From NCBI GenBank assembly GCA_002104905.1, contig MCFE01000505.1:1-64000 (forward strand): a stretch of DNA of 64,000 nt, written 5' to 3'. The notes under the pieces were generated by a model. It ran no database searches. It was not told the DNA's origin and was given only the letters and a program-made list of their open reading frames with translations. How positions within the stretch are numbered: position 1 is the stretch's first letter; every line of letters begins with the position of its first letter. Below, in pieces: positions 21,661 to 33,257 of this stretch. The translations under genes and the position numbers were made by a program. Origin of the DNA: Basidiobolus meristosporus CBS 931.73. Lineage: Eukaryota > Basidiobolomycota > Basidiobolomycetes > Basidiobolales > Basidiobolaceae.

Positions 21661-24615
21661 TCACTTGGTAAGGGTTTTCAGGAAGCCGACAATTTCGCTG
21701 AATGAATCTGCTATGGATTTTGGTTGCTCCGCAGGTGGCTGCTCTCCTGTAGCCGCCTTCTCTAATTCAGCAATGCTGGAGAACTCGTATAGCTCACTTG
21801 CAGAACCACCACCGATCATTTCGTTGAATTGCAAGAATTCCTCCAGGATCGATACCAAACTGTGAACTGAGCATTCAGGCAGTAGACCCACGATAAGCCG
21901 CTGATTACTTTGATTCTTCTTCATGAGACATCCAAGAAGAAGTGCTACGTAGGCAACCAAAACGTTGTGATCTGTCTGCAGGGCGCAAGAAAGGGTTAGA
22001 CTCCGCAGGAAATCGTACGGGGGGTTAGCAGTAACGTACCGAGCTTGGGGCACTCTGGATACGGACGTAGAACTCTACGAGATACTCCAATGCCGGCTTT
22101 TTACCGCAACAGCAGCCCATGGCGAACTTTGCTTGACACACCCTGTTGATGCAAAATTCTACGGGAGGCTTAGTCCACGTTCACGAAGCCTGGTTGACCC
22201 ACTTACCGGCCTCTCTTATAGTATTCTTACACTCAGCATTTGCGTCTACAATGTTGATCAAAAGCCCAACGGAAAGCAAAGCAACATCGTACTTGAAAGC
22301 AGAGAGCGCTTCGTGTAGATCCGTGTTAGTGAAGGGCTCTTCGGTGCTTTGACTGAAGTCGAGTAATTGCATAATAATATGGACTCCTGGGGCCTCGGAT
22401 ATCAAATATGAGCATTTCTCATGGTCATTGGAAAGGTTTATGAGTAAACGGAGAATGCCGCTAACAGTGTCCATAGCCTGCGCAACCATCGTAGCGTTTC
22501 CTGACGACACAATTCCTTGGAAATACAGGGCCAATATGAGAAGATGTCGGTGGATCTTGCTGTTTTGGGCGATGACATCTTGATTAGCAGGGCAAAATTG
22601 CGAAGAATTTTCAAGGATTCTCAGATAGGGCGTCAGTTCAAAAGCCTTCACGGGATCCAGCTCTATCTGGCGCACACCCAGGAGTTTTTGCTCCATGGGG
22701 TCTAGCTGTTTCTCAACAATATCACAGACAACCTCTAGCAAACCCGACTCCCGAACTCTTTGTCGAATTCCCTCCTCATGGCGTGTTTTTCCTGAAACAA
22801 TGGAGAGCAGAGCACGGGCGGCGAGCGACTTGATTGATACCTGTCACGGAGATTAATCTGCTGTGTCCGCACTAGAATGATGCTTGACTTACAGTGAGAA
22901 CAACTCTGCAGGAAGCGACGATGTCGCGAAGTTCTTTGATCTAGAAAACATACACAACTCAGCGATACGCAGCAACCCAAGCAAACCATCACGTGATACC
23001 AGTCTTTTTTCCGATTTGGTAGAGCCCCAATCCAACTGCGCTAGCGGATCTGGTTCGGTAGTCAGGAGGTCTTTCAACAGCTCCATGCAATGGTCTTCGA
23101 GAGGTAGAAACTCTAGATTTCGCTTGTCTCGCATTAGAAGACAAAGCATGAGCGCCCTACACCCTAGCATGATCTAACCCTCTGGTTAATCATCTGACAA
23201 AGACACTAGACATAAGTCCAACGAAGCATACTGGGTCAATCTGGTCACGTAGCAGCTCATAAATCTTGGGGATACAGTTGTGCGCGCGAAGCTTCATGCT
23301 AAAACTTGAGGAGAGCAGTTTGCGTACAAGCTCGAGGCCACTGTAGCAATTGGCGTAAGTTTGTGGTGCAGATAATATGCAACGTGCTATGCAAACCTGG
23401 CTCTTCGAACACTCAATGCTTGCGTGGGATCTAGACCGTCCAACACGTACTCCATTTCATCGCTAAATCGTTTACTCTCACCGAGTTCTCGTAATTCGTG
23501 CTGACTCTTGATGTCAGTGGCGCACTCCTGTGTTGAAAATTGGCGGTGAATCATTTACAAGACTGCGAGCAAAGACTGATTCGTTCTTACATCAGCATCA
23601 TCAACCAAATCCCGCTCCACTGTATCTTCATCCCACCAGCCAACTCCCTCGGTAAAAGTGATTGCTCTATCGCTAGATGCAAGTAGCTTCCTAGCGAAGA
23701 TGGATTTCCTCGGGGTAGCATCCAAGTCGGTTTTTGCTCGAGAGAATGTAGGCGGGGTTGAGACAGCAGTCTCGGATGTGTCTGGTTTTTTCTGTCGATA
23801 GGTGTTTGTTGCTTTCTTTCCCTTTGAGTGACAATGGGTAGTGTCGACGTCTCTGTTTTTTTCCTTAGGTCCTTCTACTTTGATATCAGCGACACTTGGG
23901 ATTATGCTCCTACGAACTGTAATCTTGTCAGTGAATATGACTGGTGTCCAGGTGTCTACTTCAAGGTGGCCATCGTCGGAATCCGAATCATCAGATAGCA
24001 TTCCTCTTTTTGTTTTCGCTATTGCATGCTCCCCGTCTGTATGCGCTCGTTTGAGGGATTGGGCAATCTTCAAGGGCTTGGGCGTTGAGCTATGTGAGGG
24101 CACCACCTCAGGACTGCCGAGAAAATCTGCAAAAATATCTTCTAGCGAATCCTGCGACTGCTCGGGTGACTCCGTGTATTCTGAAATGGGAGTTGACCGC
24201 TTCTTGGAGAGGCGGGTCTCAGCTTGTTGGGCATTTTTCCGGGGGGTTCTGGTTGGGTTTTGTAGACTCTTAATATGTTTAGGCTTGCTTAGTGGCGGCA
24301 CTTTTGGTCTGAATCTTAAATGTGTTATACCTTGCGTTGACGTGGTTTTTTAGTAACATTGTCTTCTTCACTAGTTCTTGGCATTTGCTTACGCTCTCTA
24401 ACCCGTCTGATCAAAGAAACATATTCGTTACAAGTTATAGCACTTTTTCGAACTCCATCCTTGGTTCCCTTCTCGATTTCTTTTACAGAAGACGCTGGAT
24501 CCCATATATCGGTCTCAGTAGCGGTGGTATTTGTGAAGTTGGAGAAGGATCTTCTATTTTTTCTTCCAAACCTCACTTTAACCTCCCGGTTTCTCAGGCC
24601 AAATTCAGTAGTCAT
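21661..24615 (-). CDS. WPL1: WAPL-family cohesin release factor
   Basis: Nine exons: 24615-24393, 24330-23591, 23527-23397, 23340-23232, 23173-23000, 22940-22893, 22840-22207, 22131-22040, 21975-21661; 821 aa. WAPL opens the cohesin ring with Pds5. The N-terminal 320 residues are basic and disordered (RFGRKNRRS, a Ser/Asp cluster DDSDSDDG, SP/TP sites). From HELRELGESKRF onward comes the helical WAPL domain: LVRKLLSSSFSMKLRAHNCIP, SIKSLAARALLSIVSG, RILENSSQFCPANQDVI, LSVGLLINIVDANAECKNTI, and the closing VAYVALLLGCL and SILEEFLQF. The exon at 22940-22893 is only 48 nt. All joins keep phase. It is convergent with POL5, about 345 bp apart. Confidence 0.9.
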
Positions 24616-24974
24616 CTTCCGGCGACGAAAGACCAGAGGAGAATTTCTCAAACTAAATACGCGTATCGCGTACGCTGTATTTTTGTATACTTACAAAGAC
24701 TGTTTATTAAACTTCCTTGAGACATAAATGAACCCTTTCCCAAGCCCATTTCGTAAACCTAGATCTAAGCAAATATTTACCAGCATTCCCTAGGCTGGGA
24801 TTGTGAGTGTTTATTTTGAATCTATTCAGCATTGTATTCCTCAATAACCTGCTTTGATTCTGGTTAATCACCAAACGATTTAGCCTGCTTAATTACAAGC
24901 AAAGCGCAGCATTGTTGAATTCTATACTGCAACTTCCCTCAAGCCACACATACATACACCCTCCATTTTACTAC
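24616..24974. promoter_or_regulatory. Divergent promoter region between WAPL and FAR11 genes
   Basis: About 360 bp separate two ATGs pointing away from each other. The left part has a repeated CGTATCGCGTACG-like palindrome near 24660. No TATA box is clear. Shared control is possible but not shown. Confidence 0.35.
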
Positions 24975-27900
24975 ATGGATTCTTTGAGACAGGATATCTT
25001 AAATCAACGCAAGAATTCCTTACCTTCGGATTCACTGACACTTTCCCAACTGAAACAGATTATCCATCAGATTCCCAACAAAAACAAGGTTTTTCCCAGC
25101 TCGTGGTTGAGACTCGTTGATGGCGTTACCATTAATCCTTGTTTCTTTAGCAACTACATTATCAATTTACCTATGGTGATACAGATGCGCTTCCTAGGGA
25201 GTTGGACGAGTTTTTTGGTTACCGCGAAATCAACAAGCTTCTAGAATTAAGACATGTTATGGACGATGTCAAGGAATCAGGTAGATCCGTAAAGCACTGT
25301 TGCACCATTCCTTTCGGGAAAACTCGCCCCTAAAACACTCCAAAGATTGGACAGAACGGACCCTGAACGAAAGGAGAGATTATATTGAGGTGTTGTTGGA
25401 AACCCTGGAGCTAAAGATTGGCGACATACGACAGTTGGCGGCCAAAGCCCTACTATACATATCATTAGGTACTCTCACTAGCAGCAGACATCACTATGTT
25501 AGGCTAATACATCCATAACAACAGGCACATTCGGCGAGTGTAGCACACCACATCAGCATTTAATATGGATAATAGAAAACAACAAAACTCTGAGATCTTG
25601 TGGCGCACTGGTTAGTTTTTACCAAGGATTGAAGCTAGCCTATGCCAACTACGAGCAGATGCGGTAAGAGGTTCTCAGAATGAAGCGGTACTACTGATGG
25701 CCGTCTAAGCCCTCCAACCAGCGACGCTCGCTTAGATTCGGAAGAGGAGGCCGAATGCTCGGATAAGATGGGACAAGCGTTCAACGAGATCGACCTATTC
25801 CTGACGTTGATCTATTTTCTCATCGAGACGCACCGCGGAGAGAAGAAATTCGGAGACGAGTTGGGTAGCGAGCGAACTTTCCAACGTGGTGATCTCCCGC
25901 TCAAACTAATTGCTTCGGTCACATCTAGCTGCCTTGGATACGCCGATACTGGAGTTTTTGTTCCATATGCTAGAAAAGCTGAAGTACTCTAATCGACGCT
26001 CTTTCTGTCCGAAGAAAGTAAGGTAGTTTCCATCTGACGCGTGTATCAGCAGAGTTGTAACCGAGCTTTCGAGAAGCTTCTTCTAGTGATTTGGAAAACC
26101 ATGCTGGCTATGCTTGGTGGCTTCGACAATATAGAATTGTTAAAGAACCCAACCAGAAGCCTTAACGACCTGCCGTTCTACTATAATCAGCGTAAGCCTA
26201 GCTTTGGCCACCGTTTTACTCTACCACCGCTTTACCAACCTAAATCCCAACAGCCACCAAGCCAAAAACCACCCCATTCGATTATCATCACTTCTGCTTC
26301 GACATGTCCCTCAAATTCCCGTCATTCTTTTCTGACCCCGAAGAAAACCCTCTGGTACACCAATTCGAACGCACCTGCGGGTTGACGAAGACATCTTCGT
26401 TCAACAGGCCCTTTGTGCTGCCCCTGACGCTTGACTCTCCAGTCATACCCGAGTCGATCTCCGAGGCCAAGGAGATGTATGAGAAGTTTATGTACATAAG
26501 CCCCGGGATGATCCAGATGCATAAAGAGACCGAGCTGATACGCAGATACGAGAGAGGCTTCCTGGAAAAGGATGAGCGGTTCACCGAATACATGGACCAA
26601 TCAGATGACATCGCTTGGAAGATCAATGCGAAGCAGACAACAGAGCAAATCCAGGATGAGGAGAACAAGATCCACGAGGCGCGAGGAATCCTAAGCAGAA
26701 TCGAGAATCTATACGTGAGTGTTGTAGGCTACGTTCACCAATCCAGACCAGCTAACAGCGCCTCTGTGTAGACATCGTTGTTGCCCATCACTCAGAATAT
26801 GGTGGTGATCCTGTTGAAGATGCTTCTTGCCACCATCAACAACAACAACAACAACAGCGATGCGTCGAAGAAAGGCAAAACCACCAAAGGTTAGTACTCG
26901 AGTATTGATTGGACCAATGTAGGTCTAATTCGGACCACAGGCGACCCTGGCCCACTTTTCAATCCGGAGACCTTGGACATGCAGACGATCGGAGCGATCG
27001 AAACTACACGCTACAAGGAGATCATAACCAAAGCTATCTCGGCCATCATCCTGTTGCTGCTGAAGTATTACAAACTAAATCGTATACATACATTCATTGT
27101 GATCTACCCAGCAGAGTCGATATATTGACCACCTGTTTCATGAGCAGATATTCTGAAGTTTGAATACCTTTGCCAACTCTTGCTTGATTCCAATTGTCTG
27201 CTCCTGATTTTGAAGATCTTTAGTGAGCAAGACGTGTCAGTAACCACTAGCGTTCGTAACGATATCAAACAACTAAAGTCAGTCACTCTTTCCGGACATC
27301 TGCGTGGACCAGCCGACACTAACGTCTTTGAAGCTTCATGCAGTACAGCAGATATTCGTCAGCGAAGCTGCCGGTAGACATCAATACGATAAAGCAGGAG
27401 ATTTTCAAAGCTCAGGAAAGGAACGAAGCCAAATACGGATCCAAAGAAGGGCGTCAAAAGCATGCAAACGCGATGGTCGTCTCTTGGAGAAATATGTTCT
27501 CTGCCATCAACTTGTTCCGAATTCTGCAGAAGCTAACCAAGCGCAAAAAGCATCGGATCCTGCCCACCGTCCTGACCTACAAATCGACGGTATGTTTTGA
27601 GCAGCTCGGGTGTCAGCCACCACCCATTAACCTTCTTTCCATGTACAGAATATGCTCAAGAGAGTTTTGAAAGTTACTCAGCCTCAGCTGCAATTGTATG
27701 CCTTGAAGTTTTTGAAAAATCAGATTCCCTATCTTGGGAGGAAGTGGAGACAGAGTAAGCTGCTCCGCGCACACCCTTTACTTGTCCCTCGGCTAAGCGA
27801 GCATTTATGTTAATTAGGCAATATGAAGCTGGTGACCTCTATCTACATGTACTGCCGACCAGAGCTAAAGGAAGACTGGATGTGTCTGATCGAGGGAGAA

Positions 27901-28493
27901 GAGCAACTTGACGAAGCGATGGTAAGTCTGCACTCGCAAGCATTCCCCTGGTCAAGGCTCCTTCTAATATTTCCACTCTCTAGGGACAAGAGCAATCCCT
28001 GCGAGCAATCATATCATTCTACAACGAGGTCCGCTACCCACAAATCTTTCCGAAACCCGCCTCATCGGGAGAGACCAAGCGTTCTTCAGTGGGCTCCACG
28101 GAGTCCTCCCTAGAGCACAGTCTGCCGGAGAACGAGTTGCTAGACGATAATTTCAAATTGAATTACGAGAAGTGGCTACAGGACGAGGTATTTTACAACA
28201 CACCCCCAACCGAAGTGATTGTGGGCGTCAGTGATTATTATGAGGATGATCTACTGGAGCATGCAGGTATACTCTCACCAAGGTCTCCGGATACCCCCCA
28301 TTTCTTCGCTGACGACGGGAGCGACGAAGCAGCTGGCTTGTCCACCGATCTAAACTCGGAAAGCATAAGTCGGATAGAACGTGAGATCAAGGCCAAGCAC
28401 GAGATGTTAGAAGACGAAGACGCTGATCTGGATGATGGCTACATGCAGTGTCGGCAGATCGACCTTGCCTCCCTCCAAGAACACCCCCAATAA
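24975..28493 (+). CDS. FAR11: FAR11/STRIP-family subunit of the STRIPAK complex
   Basis: Fifteen exons: 24975-25088, 25151-25280, 25346-25468, 25525-25663, 25722-25864, 25929-26017, 26050-26191, 26254-26714, 26772-26889, 26941-27081, 27148-27277, 27334-27589, 27649-27754, 27818-27921, 27984-28493; 901 aa, usual for the family. It scaffolds the STRIPAK phosphatase-kinase complex (PP2A, striatin, Mob3), acting in fusion, mating and septation. The N-terminal N1221-type domain has QFTYGDTDALPRELDEFF, PHQHLIWIIENN and LLVIWKTMLAMLGG. The C-terminal DUF3402-type domain has ILKFEYLCQLLLDSNCLLLI, SWRNMFSAINLFRILQKLTK and LKFLKNQIPYLGRKWR. The tail is acidic and Ser-rich. The exon 6/7 junction needs an intron of only 32 or 35 nt. 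An Asn homopolymer (six N) sits near residue 490. Confidence 0.9.
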
Positions 28494-28591
28494 ATGAACT
28501 TGACAATTTCGTAGATGTCCACCAGCTGGTGGCTAGCTTTATATATTTACGAGCTATGTTATTTACAATGATGGCGGGGATGTTCACTGAT

Positions 28592-28867
28592 TCACCTGGA
28601 GGAAACACTACAATCTCTACGCCTGAGGTATCTTGTCAGGTTCCTGGCGACATCGAACTCCGAACGGATGGTCTTTTTGTTTTCATAATACACTTCAGCA
28701 ATCTCCAGTATCTCATCCGGGCGGAATTGGTGACTCCAATGGGGACTTGCCGGAGCGATAGCTTTCATTTCGGGTTGACCAGCGTCGATTGGGTTAGGTC
28801 TACGGGCCATGATATGCGAGTAGAAAGCTGCAGCGTCTTCCACGATGATTGTTGATAAGGTAGACAT
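28592..28867 (-). CDS. Small hypothetical protein
   Basis: 91 aa from the ATG at 28867 (MSTLSTIIVEDAAAF). It is mostly helical by composition, with FRPDEILEIAEVYYENKKT and a basic end (TRYLRRRD). It lies tail-to-tail with FAR11, about 100 bp away. The frame is clean and the amino-acid mix ordinary, but I recognise no family. A splice near CTCAGG could change the C-terminus. Confidence 0.4.
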   Translation of the reverse strand: MSTLSTIIVEDAAAFYSHIMARRPNPIDAGQPEMKAIAPASPHWSHQFRPDEILEIAEVYYENKKTIRSEFDVARNLTRYLRRRDCSVSSR

Positions 28868-30098
28868 GTTCAAGCGAGGGGATGCTGGGATGATCGAAAT
28901 CAAGGTTGTTTATATATCAACCTTGTTGATTCACCGAACAATGCCCATCTCTCTATCCGACTTTGTTGGAATGTGAAACTCCACAATGGATTTGACAGCT
29001 TTGGCTTGGTGCCGGTGCTCTATCGCCAGCTGTCAGATCCATCAAAAAATTAATTAATTGGAAACAACGACGATTCCGCTGTCCTTCCGAACTAAATGAA
29101 TCCCTTCAATTCAGACCTGCATAAGTGGATGTTTAAAACTCTGGTGGGAATGGAATATCCGAAAACTCTGGTGGGAATGGAATATCCGTCTGGCTGTTGC
29201 GTGTCGAATCACCCCGTGAGTCACCCACACATACCATCCTGTGCATTGTATCGAGTTGGAAGTTTCCACATGTTCTCACAGCTTTCCCTAGGGAACACAA
29301 CCCCAACTCCATCACCAGTTTCGATAAAGAACGAAAGCCCGCTCAATGCGATACTAGACCTTTAAGGAATCCAACTTGATATTTTTCCTCGTAAATGTGA
29401 GCTGGTGGCATGATACCAACGATACCCTACCCGGCGTGTCCAACTTACCGTTTGTCTGGTTGGAAACAAGATAATGAAGCATGCTCAAGTGCCATTCCTG
29501 AATCAATCTTCAAGTACTTGTTAGATCGATAGGTTCGAATGGATTTGAAACCTAAGTTGGCACTCCAGCTACCACCTAGCCTACTCTGGCGCCACCAGCG
29601 AAATGAGGTATATATAGCACGACCAATAATAGACACGTGGACCCCAGATGACAAGAAATGAAGGGCACCAGATATGGCAATGGACTAACACATTAATGTC
29701 ACACTACTCCAACTCTAACCCACACCTCCGTCCACAAATATCACTTGTGGGATTATGTAGGGGGTTTTATTGGTATTCTTGAACGTCTAAGGGATCATTC
29801 AATTGGATGGTGGTGAAATGGCCGAGCAGTGTGAAGAACCAAAAAGAAGCCCGGGGTGAATAAATAACGAGGTACATATATAGATATATAGATGGATGCC
29901 GAGGTGAATTAGGGAGGAGCTTGCGTTGCGTGAAGAAAGAATTATTGAATGATGGGTTAAGTGTACATGGTGGGTGTCCTCTCGAGTGCGAGTGAATATT
30001 AGATTAGGCTCGTATTGAAATACTCATACAACGAAATTTACAGATTGAAATGGCTGCAAATTGGATGAAAGCCAACCCCCGGGTCGCATGGGTTATTC
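28868..30098. other. Intergenic, about 1.2 kb without a supported gene
   Basis: It contains a tandem duplication of about 27 bp at about 29133-29186 whose unit includes GTGGGAATGGAATATCCG, with the small palindrome GGAATATCC. Short frames here lack motifs. The right half has AT-rich and TATA-like runs (29870-29895) and should hold the 3' untranslated region of the glycosyltransferase gene. Confidence 0.4.
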
Positions 30099-32104
30099 CT
30101 AAACGACGATGGTGCTTTGCTCTCCATTGAAAGGGTGCCTCCAACCACATTGGAATTCGTCTGCATTGTAGGACCTGGTATCGCTTGTACTAGTGTTATA
30201 CCCAATATGGTGCATCAGCAGGCTCTTCGATATAACCAAGGTCTGGCTGCATTCTTGGCATTGCGGGTCCACGCCCAGCAAGCAATTCTGAAGAATGATA
30301 TCCGGTGGGGTTTGGCTCGAAGAGAGAAGCAACTGGTGGGCCTTCTCCGCGATGTGCCGCTTAAAGATCAGTCCGCTTCCACCAGTACCAACGAATGCGC
30401 CGCAATGCTCGGGTACATGCTTGTTGGCATGGTACAGCACTCGCAAGAAGTCTGGCCAGGTATTCTCGCACAGCGGGAAGTCATCCTCGACGATCTCGAT
30501 GTACGAGGTCTGATACGTCTCGCTCACGAGCTTCATGGCTTTGGAGAAGTGGAGGTGTTGGTTCTTTTCAGAGCCGGGCTCCTGTACCCACCTCAGATAC
30601 CTCTGTCCTTTACGCGTATTCTCAAACTTCATCTTCGCTCTCTCGAATGCAGGGTGATCATCGAAGTGCGTATACACCACCATTTGGACTCTGGAGTAAA
30701 ACGACTCCAACGCAGGCTCTGCCGGGAAGTGAGCCAAGTAGGATTCGATGGTGTTGGTCAAGAAGTCGGGTTGGCCGGGTCGAGGGGCAGTCATAACCAA
30801 GAATGTCATCAGATAGCGGTCCTCGCTGATAGAGGTAAGCGTTTCAGGGTCCACCTGAACGGGTCTAGTGTAGATCACATTACAAAATAGGAGCAGAACG
30901 GCAGCAATGCCCAAAACGAATGAGCACCGCTTGATTGCTTTCACAACGAGCTGCTTGATTGGCACGCTGAAGTAGCATTTCGAAATGCTGGGCATCTGTC
31001 TCATGATTTTTTGCCGCTTCATGACCGAGTACGATCCGATGGTCGCGACGAAGCCAACCAGTAGACCGCTGATGCTCCACCAAAAGGCGTTCTTTGGAAG
31101 GAAATTCAGCATGCACATAAACAACTGAATCCATACTTTCGACACCTTGATGCGAGTATCGATCTCCTCGCCGTAATACAGGATGTACTTGTCGTGAAGG
31201 TTCACCGACTGGAAGACCAGCATGGAGAACAAAAACGGCGCCATTCCTAAAAGCTGCTGGTCAGCACCCCGTCTCAATGATACTAGTGAAGTGTGGTGGG
31301 TTTACCTTGGCTGCACTCGTGCAATGAATCGCTGAAGAATAGTATGGGAAGCGCCCAACCGGTTCCGCGGGAGAAAAGGTACCCGATGAACTGCCTTACT
31401 GCGCTGACTCCAACCAAAAGGCCGACAAAGGTGATCAAGAAACGCTTCGTTCCGCCCAGAAAATGGGACAACGACTCTTCGAACAGGCCCAGGGTGAGAA
31501 AATTGAGGCCCGATATCAGGAGGCCAACAGGGGTGAGCGGGATAAGGAACGGAGACAAAAGTAGACCAAGATATTCTTTACGGTAGAGAACAAATGAGGG
31601 GGCAGAACACACTTTGGTGGGAAGTAGGTTGAACAAGTTTAGTATGGAGAGGAGGGCGGAAAGGATAATGATTTGACGAGTGACCGTGGGCAGCGGCCAT
31701 AGTGCAAGAATCCGATACTGCTTTCGCTTCAGCGGATTGTTCTCCTCCCCAGGAGGGGCCTGCGTGAACTGTGAAACATCGAAATACGGGGATTTTGCGT
31801 TTTCTTTGGAAAAGAAACCCTCGAGAAAACCTCTGGACTCCATTTTTTCCACACTCTCGTTGGCCTTGAAAGTGAGCTGGAAAGTAGGCCCGGAAGTTTG
31901 TAAGGAGATGGAGGTGGCTCTGCCTCTTGAGTGGCTTCTAGGGTGTGGGGAGGTGTTGCTATTGTGGTGGTTTTGGCTATGGTCATGCAAAGGTAAAGGA
32001 GTGTCGGTCCACTCCGAGAGCCGTAGAAAGTCGTCCTCCTGCACTAGGCGTACAGACCGGCATAAGTGAAGAAGGTTCCGATAGTTCGTTTCGTTCCCAC
32101 CCAT
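30099..32104 (-). CDS. Multipass membrane protein fused to a PGAP4/MGAT4-like glycosyltransferase
   Basis: Two exons (32104-31306, 31246-30099), 648 aa. The intron GTAAAC...TTTTAG joins G+GA in frame, so the two halves form one gene. Residues 1-140 are soluble and His/Ser-rich. About 145-390 hold five to seven TM helices (RQIIILSALLSILNLFNLLP, SGLNFLTLGLFEE, GMAPFLFSMLVFQS, FWWSISGLLVGFVATIGSY) with a rhomboid-like look but no GxSG serine site. One more TM (SFVLGIAAVLLLFC) precedes a luminal catalytic domain: FLVMTAPRPGQPDFL, SYIEIVEDDFPLC (an acidic EDD motif that may bind metal and nucleotide sugar), GGSGLIFKRHIA. The catalytic part resembles the GPI-modifying PGAP4 and GnT-IV types, so a Golgi or ER enzyme is inferred. 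The substrate is unknown. Confidence 0.65.
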
Positions 32105-33257
32105 GATTCTATGATAAAAATGGTGTAAAGGAAAGGATGAGAAGGAACGAGAGAAGGCAAGGAAAGGAGATGGAGCCTACGAGTAATTAAATAGGCCCAA
32201 TGCAGCCTCCAGCTAATATATAAACCAAGGAGATTTCAGCGAGCGTTGGAGGGCGAATGGATTTCTCACTCGCCGACTGCTAGATTAGGAACGAGGACTG
32301 AATTGCTTAATCGATACTTCAATATATGGATCAAACGGGTATTCAATTGTTTACGGAGATAAACGCAGGTTGCCCAGGGTGAAGGAACATTAGCGGTACC
32401 ACGGTATGAAACCGGGGCTTAGATAGACGCGGCATGGGCAGACGAGTGGTAATTAGGCGGTATAAACATCCACCATAGGCACCAGCAAGCAAGGGGATGC
32501 AAGATTAGTCTGATTGAGCGGGGTAACTAACGGTCCAGTGTGAGTAATCTTACCTTTCTGATGGTTGGATTTGGTAGCCACATTTCGTGTAGCCAGAGTG
32601 AGAGGTGTGATTCGCCCGCCGTGCTTCACAGATGCTGTATATCACCACGGCTGATGTAACTATATGCAATGCAATTATGTATATTGTCCAAGGGTGACTT
32701 TTCCCTAACTTGTTGCGCATGAGTAAATGCAAAGCCTCAGCCGTCGAAAGGTAGGTTTGGTTTTGCGCCGATGCCTTTTGTGGCAGGTTGGTATGTAAAT
32801 CCGTTCTTGATAATCAGTAGTTCAACGTAAATCCGGGCTAATTAAACCGAATGATTAAATCTGCCAACGTAAATCCGGACCAAAAGTGGGCTCGTCTAAC
32901 CATATGATTAAATCTGGCTCAAGTTTGATAAGCCCACACTGATGCCCTCTTGAATCACTATGATGGGATGGGATGACAATTGTTTATTTACTGCTCCAGA
33001 AAATCACCGGTATTGGATCACACTGATCTTGCCAATGAACGATCCATGGATTCGATTAATTAATGTTTAATTCCGATTTTTAGCTTTCAATTCTGTAGTC
33101 CTGACGCGAAACCATACCTCCTTTTCACTTCAACGCGACACTGTGGTTGCCTTGACTTTCATTTTGGTAGATCTGCTATTGATATCCCTCATATACAGTC
33201 TACAGAGTAGTATTCTTTACCGAGTTATCGCCGTTATACGTGCCTTTCGTTTACACA
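32105..33257. other. Divergent intergenic region with short dispersed direct repeats
   Basis: It separates the minus-strand glycosyltransferase gene from the plus-strand CSM1 gene. Near 32825-32930 the motifs CGTAAATCCGG and TGATTAAATCTG each occur at least twice, as a decayed duplication. A 60-codon frame at 32732-32550 (-) has one hydrophobic run but no other support. No RNA gene is seen. Confidence 0.4.

Noticed and set aside
30117-30890. 257-codon plus-strand frame opposite the glycosyltransferase
   Set aside because: It is a shadow of the conserved minus-strand exon. Codon periodicity and motifs favour the minus strand.
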